Positions 63,418 through 64,000 of a stretch of DNA of 64,000 nt are shown here, piece by piece. The notes below the pieces were generated by a model that saw only the letters and a list, made by a program, of their open reading frames with translations, was not told the DNA's origin and did not search any database. Made by a program: the position numbers and the translations under genes. Origin of the DNA: Corynebacterium pollutisoli (lineage in GTDB: Bacteria; Actinomycetota; Actinomycetes; Mycobacteriales; Mycobacteriaceae); the NCBI RefSeq assembly GCF_900177745.1, contig NZ_FXAR01000006.1, positions 112,808 to 176,807 on the forward strand, written 5' to 3'. How positions within the stretch are numbered: position 1 is the first letter of the stretch; the number at the start of each line of letters is the position of its first letter.

Positions 63418-63444
63418 CTGTGGATGGTTGGGGGTTATCCACAG
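63418..63444. repeat. Inverted repeat with DnaA box upstream of the second DUF222-HNH gene
   Basis: CTGTGGA (63418-63424) and TCCACAG (63438-63444) form an interrupted palindrome; TTATCCACA is a perfect DnaA-box consensus. Same arms as at 27886-27911. Confidence 0.6.
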
Positions 63445-63457
63445 GCCGGGTTGGTTG

Positions 63458-63470
63458 CTTATCGACGCCC
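63458..63470 (+). repeat. CTTATCGACGCCC motif copy 6
   Basis: Exact 13-mer in the intergenic region before the second DUF222-HNH gene. The equivalent place at the first paralogue has CTTGTCGACGCC. Confidence 0.6.
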
Positions 63471-63484
63471 GCGTGATTGCCGTT

Positions 63485-63490
63485 TAGTGT
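63485..63490 (+). promoter_or_regulatory. Leaderless-type -10 for the second DUF222-HNH gene
   Basis: TAGTGT ends 7 nt before ATG 63498, with the same CCGGGGC gap as the paralogue. Confidence 0.5.
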
Positions 63491-63497
63491 CCGGGGC

Positions 63498-64000
63498 ATG
63501 GACGTGGTGGAGATGATCGAGGCCCTGGGGGATCAGGGTGTGCAGACGCTGGAGGCTGTCGCCTCCGGACGTCTGCCACGCGATACGGTCTCCCGTCTCC
63601 TCGGTTCCTCCACCGCCGGGACGTGGGTGAAGATGGCCGGGAAGTACTACGGGCCCACCCGGTACAAGAAGTTGCAGGCCGCGGCGCGGGAAGCGGGTCG
63701 GGGGTTGTCGATCACCTCCCTGGAACGCATCGAGAAGCACCTGCGGTCGCTGCTGCGCGGTGCGTCGGTGACGGTGGAGGAACTCCGGGTGGACCTGTGC
63801 GGCCTGCGGGGCACGGTCGATGAGATTGATCGGGCGGCCGCCGCCCGGGTCCGTGAACACAACCGCACGGTCAAGGATGCGGCGGCGAAGGCCTACGGCA
63901 AACGCGCCCTACGCGGGGGTAAGAACACCGACGCCCTCGGCATGCGCACCCTGACACTCACTCTGCCGGAACGCCAGATCTCCCACATCATCGCCACCCT
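63498..64000 (+). CDS. DUF222-HNH family protein (3' end outside window)
   Basis: The first 167 residues are visible. Residues 1-75 differ from the paralogue at 26699-27832 apart from a shared Y-F/Y-G-P-T-R-Y block; from about residue 80 to the window edge the two proteins are almost identical (S-L-L-R-G-A-S-V-T-V-E-E-L then R-T-V-K-D-A-A-A-K-A-Y-G-K). At DNA level the last 130 bp differ at about one base. The HNH module is expected beyond the window. Accessory, multicopy family. Confidence 0.85.
   Translation, partial: MDVVEMIEALGDQGVQTLEAVASGRLPRDTVSRLLGSSTAGTWVKMAGKYYGPTRYKKLQAAAREAGRGLSITSLERIEKHLRSLLRGASVTVEELRVDLCGLRGTVDEIDRAAAARVREHNRTVKDAAAKAYGKRALRGGKNTDALGMRTLTLTLPERQISHIIAT

Overview
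The window is a contiguous piece of a high-GC Corynebacterium chromosome. Evidence is the gene order (acn-acnR, sufR-B-D-C-S-U-T, mptB, ctaA/ctaB, tkt-tal-zwf-opcA-pgl, secG, ppc, tpiA-pgk-gap, whiA-yvcK-rapZ-uvrC, the rib genes, rpe, rsmB-fmt-def, priA, metK, coaBC), which is the order known from corynebacteria and broadly from Mycobacterium. Proteins such as aconitase, PEP carboxylase and SecG also look typically corynebacterial. No phage, CRISPR array, complete IS element, tRNA or rRNA was seen.

Layout. 1-5.5 kb: start of a leftward gene behind a long leader with a GlxR-type site, a small membrane protein, aconitase with its TetR repressor AcnR, and a glutamine-amidotransferase-like gene. 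5.5-14.7 kb: a Rossmann protein, two small unknown genes, an ACT/UPF0210 pair, a P-type cation ATPase, a second amidotransferase, an ABC-F ATPase and two small genes. 14.8-21.1 kb: the full SUF iron-sulphur assembly operon under SufR. 21.3-28.9 kb: lipoglycan mannosyltransferase MptB, an ABC exporter, haem A and haem O synthases, a quinone reductase and an accessory DUF222-HNH gene. 29.1-42.5 kb: pentose phosphate operon, a frameshifted pdxH-like relic, secG, ppc and the triose part of glycolysis. 42.8-53.2 kb: whiA-yvcK-rapZ-uvrC, riboflavin biosynthesis, rpe and a DUF4349 lipoprotein. 53.3-55.8 kb: a short rightward accessory block. 55.8-63.4 kb: rsmB-fmt-def, priA, metK, coaBC. 63.5 kb to the end: a second DUF222-HNH gene, partial.

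The genes are mostly central metabolism. Aconitase and the SUF system are linked through iron-sulphur cluster supply; zwf/opcA/tkt/tal/pgl/rpe form the pentose phosphate pathway; tpiA/pgk/gap/ppc feed the TCA cycle; ribBA supplies ribulose-derived precursors for flavins; metK, coaBC, def and fmt supply cofactors and translation.

Most notable observations: (i) a 13-bp motif, CTTATCGACGCCC, occurs exactly six times, with three shorter 9-bp copies, in coding and non-coding DNA and in different reading frames; (ii) two DUF222-HNH genes share nearly the same upstream region and a nearly identical middle, suggesting gene conversion; (iii) perfect DnaA-box consensus sequences sit in palindromes or flank a hairpin at three intergenic sites; (iv) at least 21 genes have a TANNNT hexamer 6-8 nt before the start codon, predicting widespread leaderless transcription, including one divergent pair within 32 bp; (v) good matches to the known AcnR, McbR and GlxR operators. 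All positions come from reading the sequence; no database search was run.
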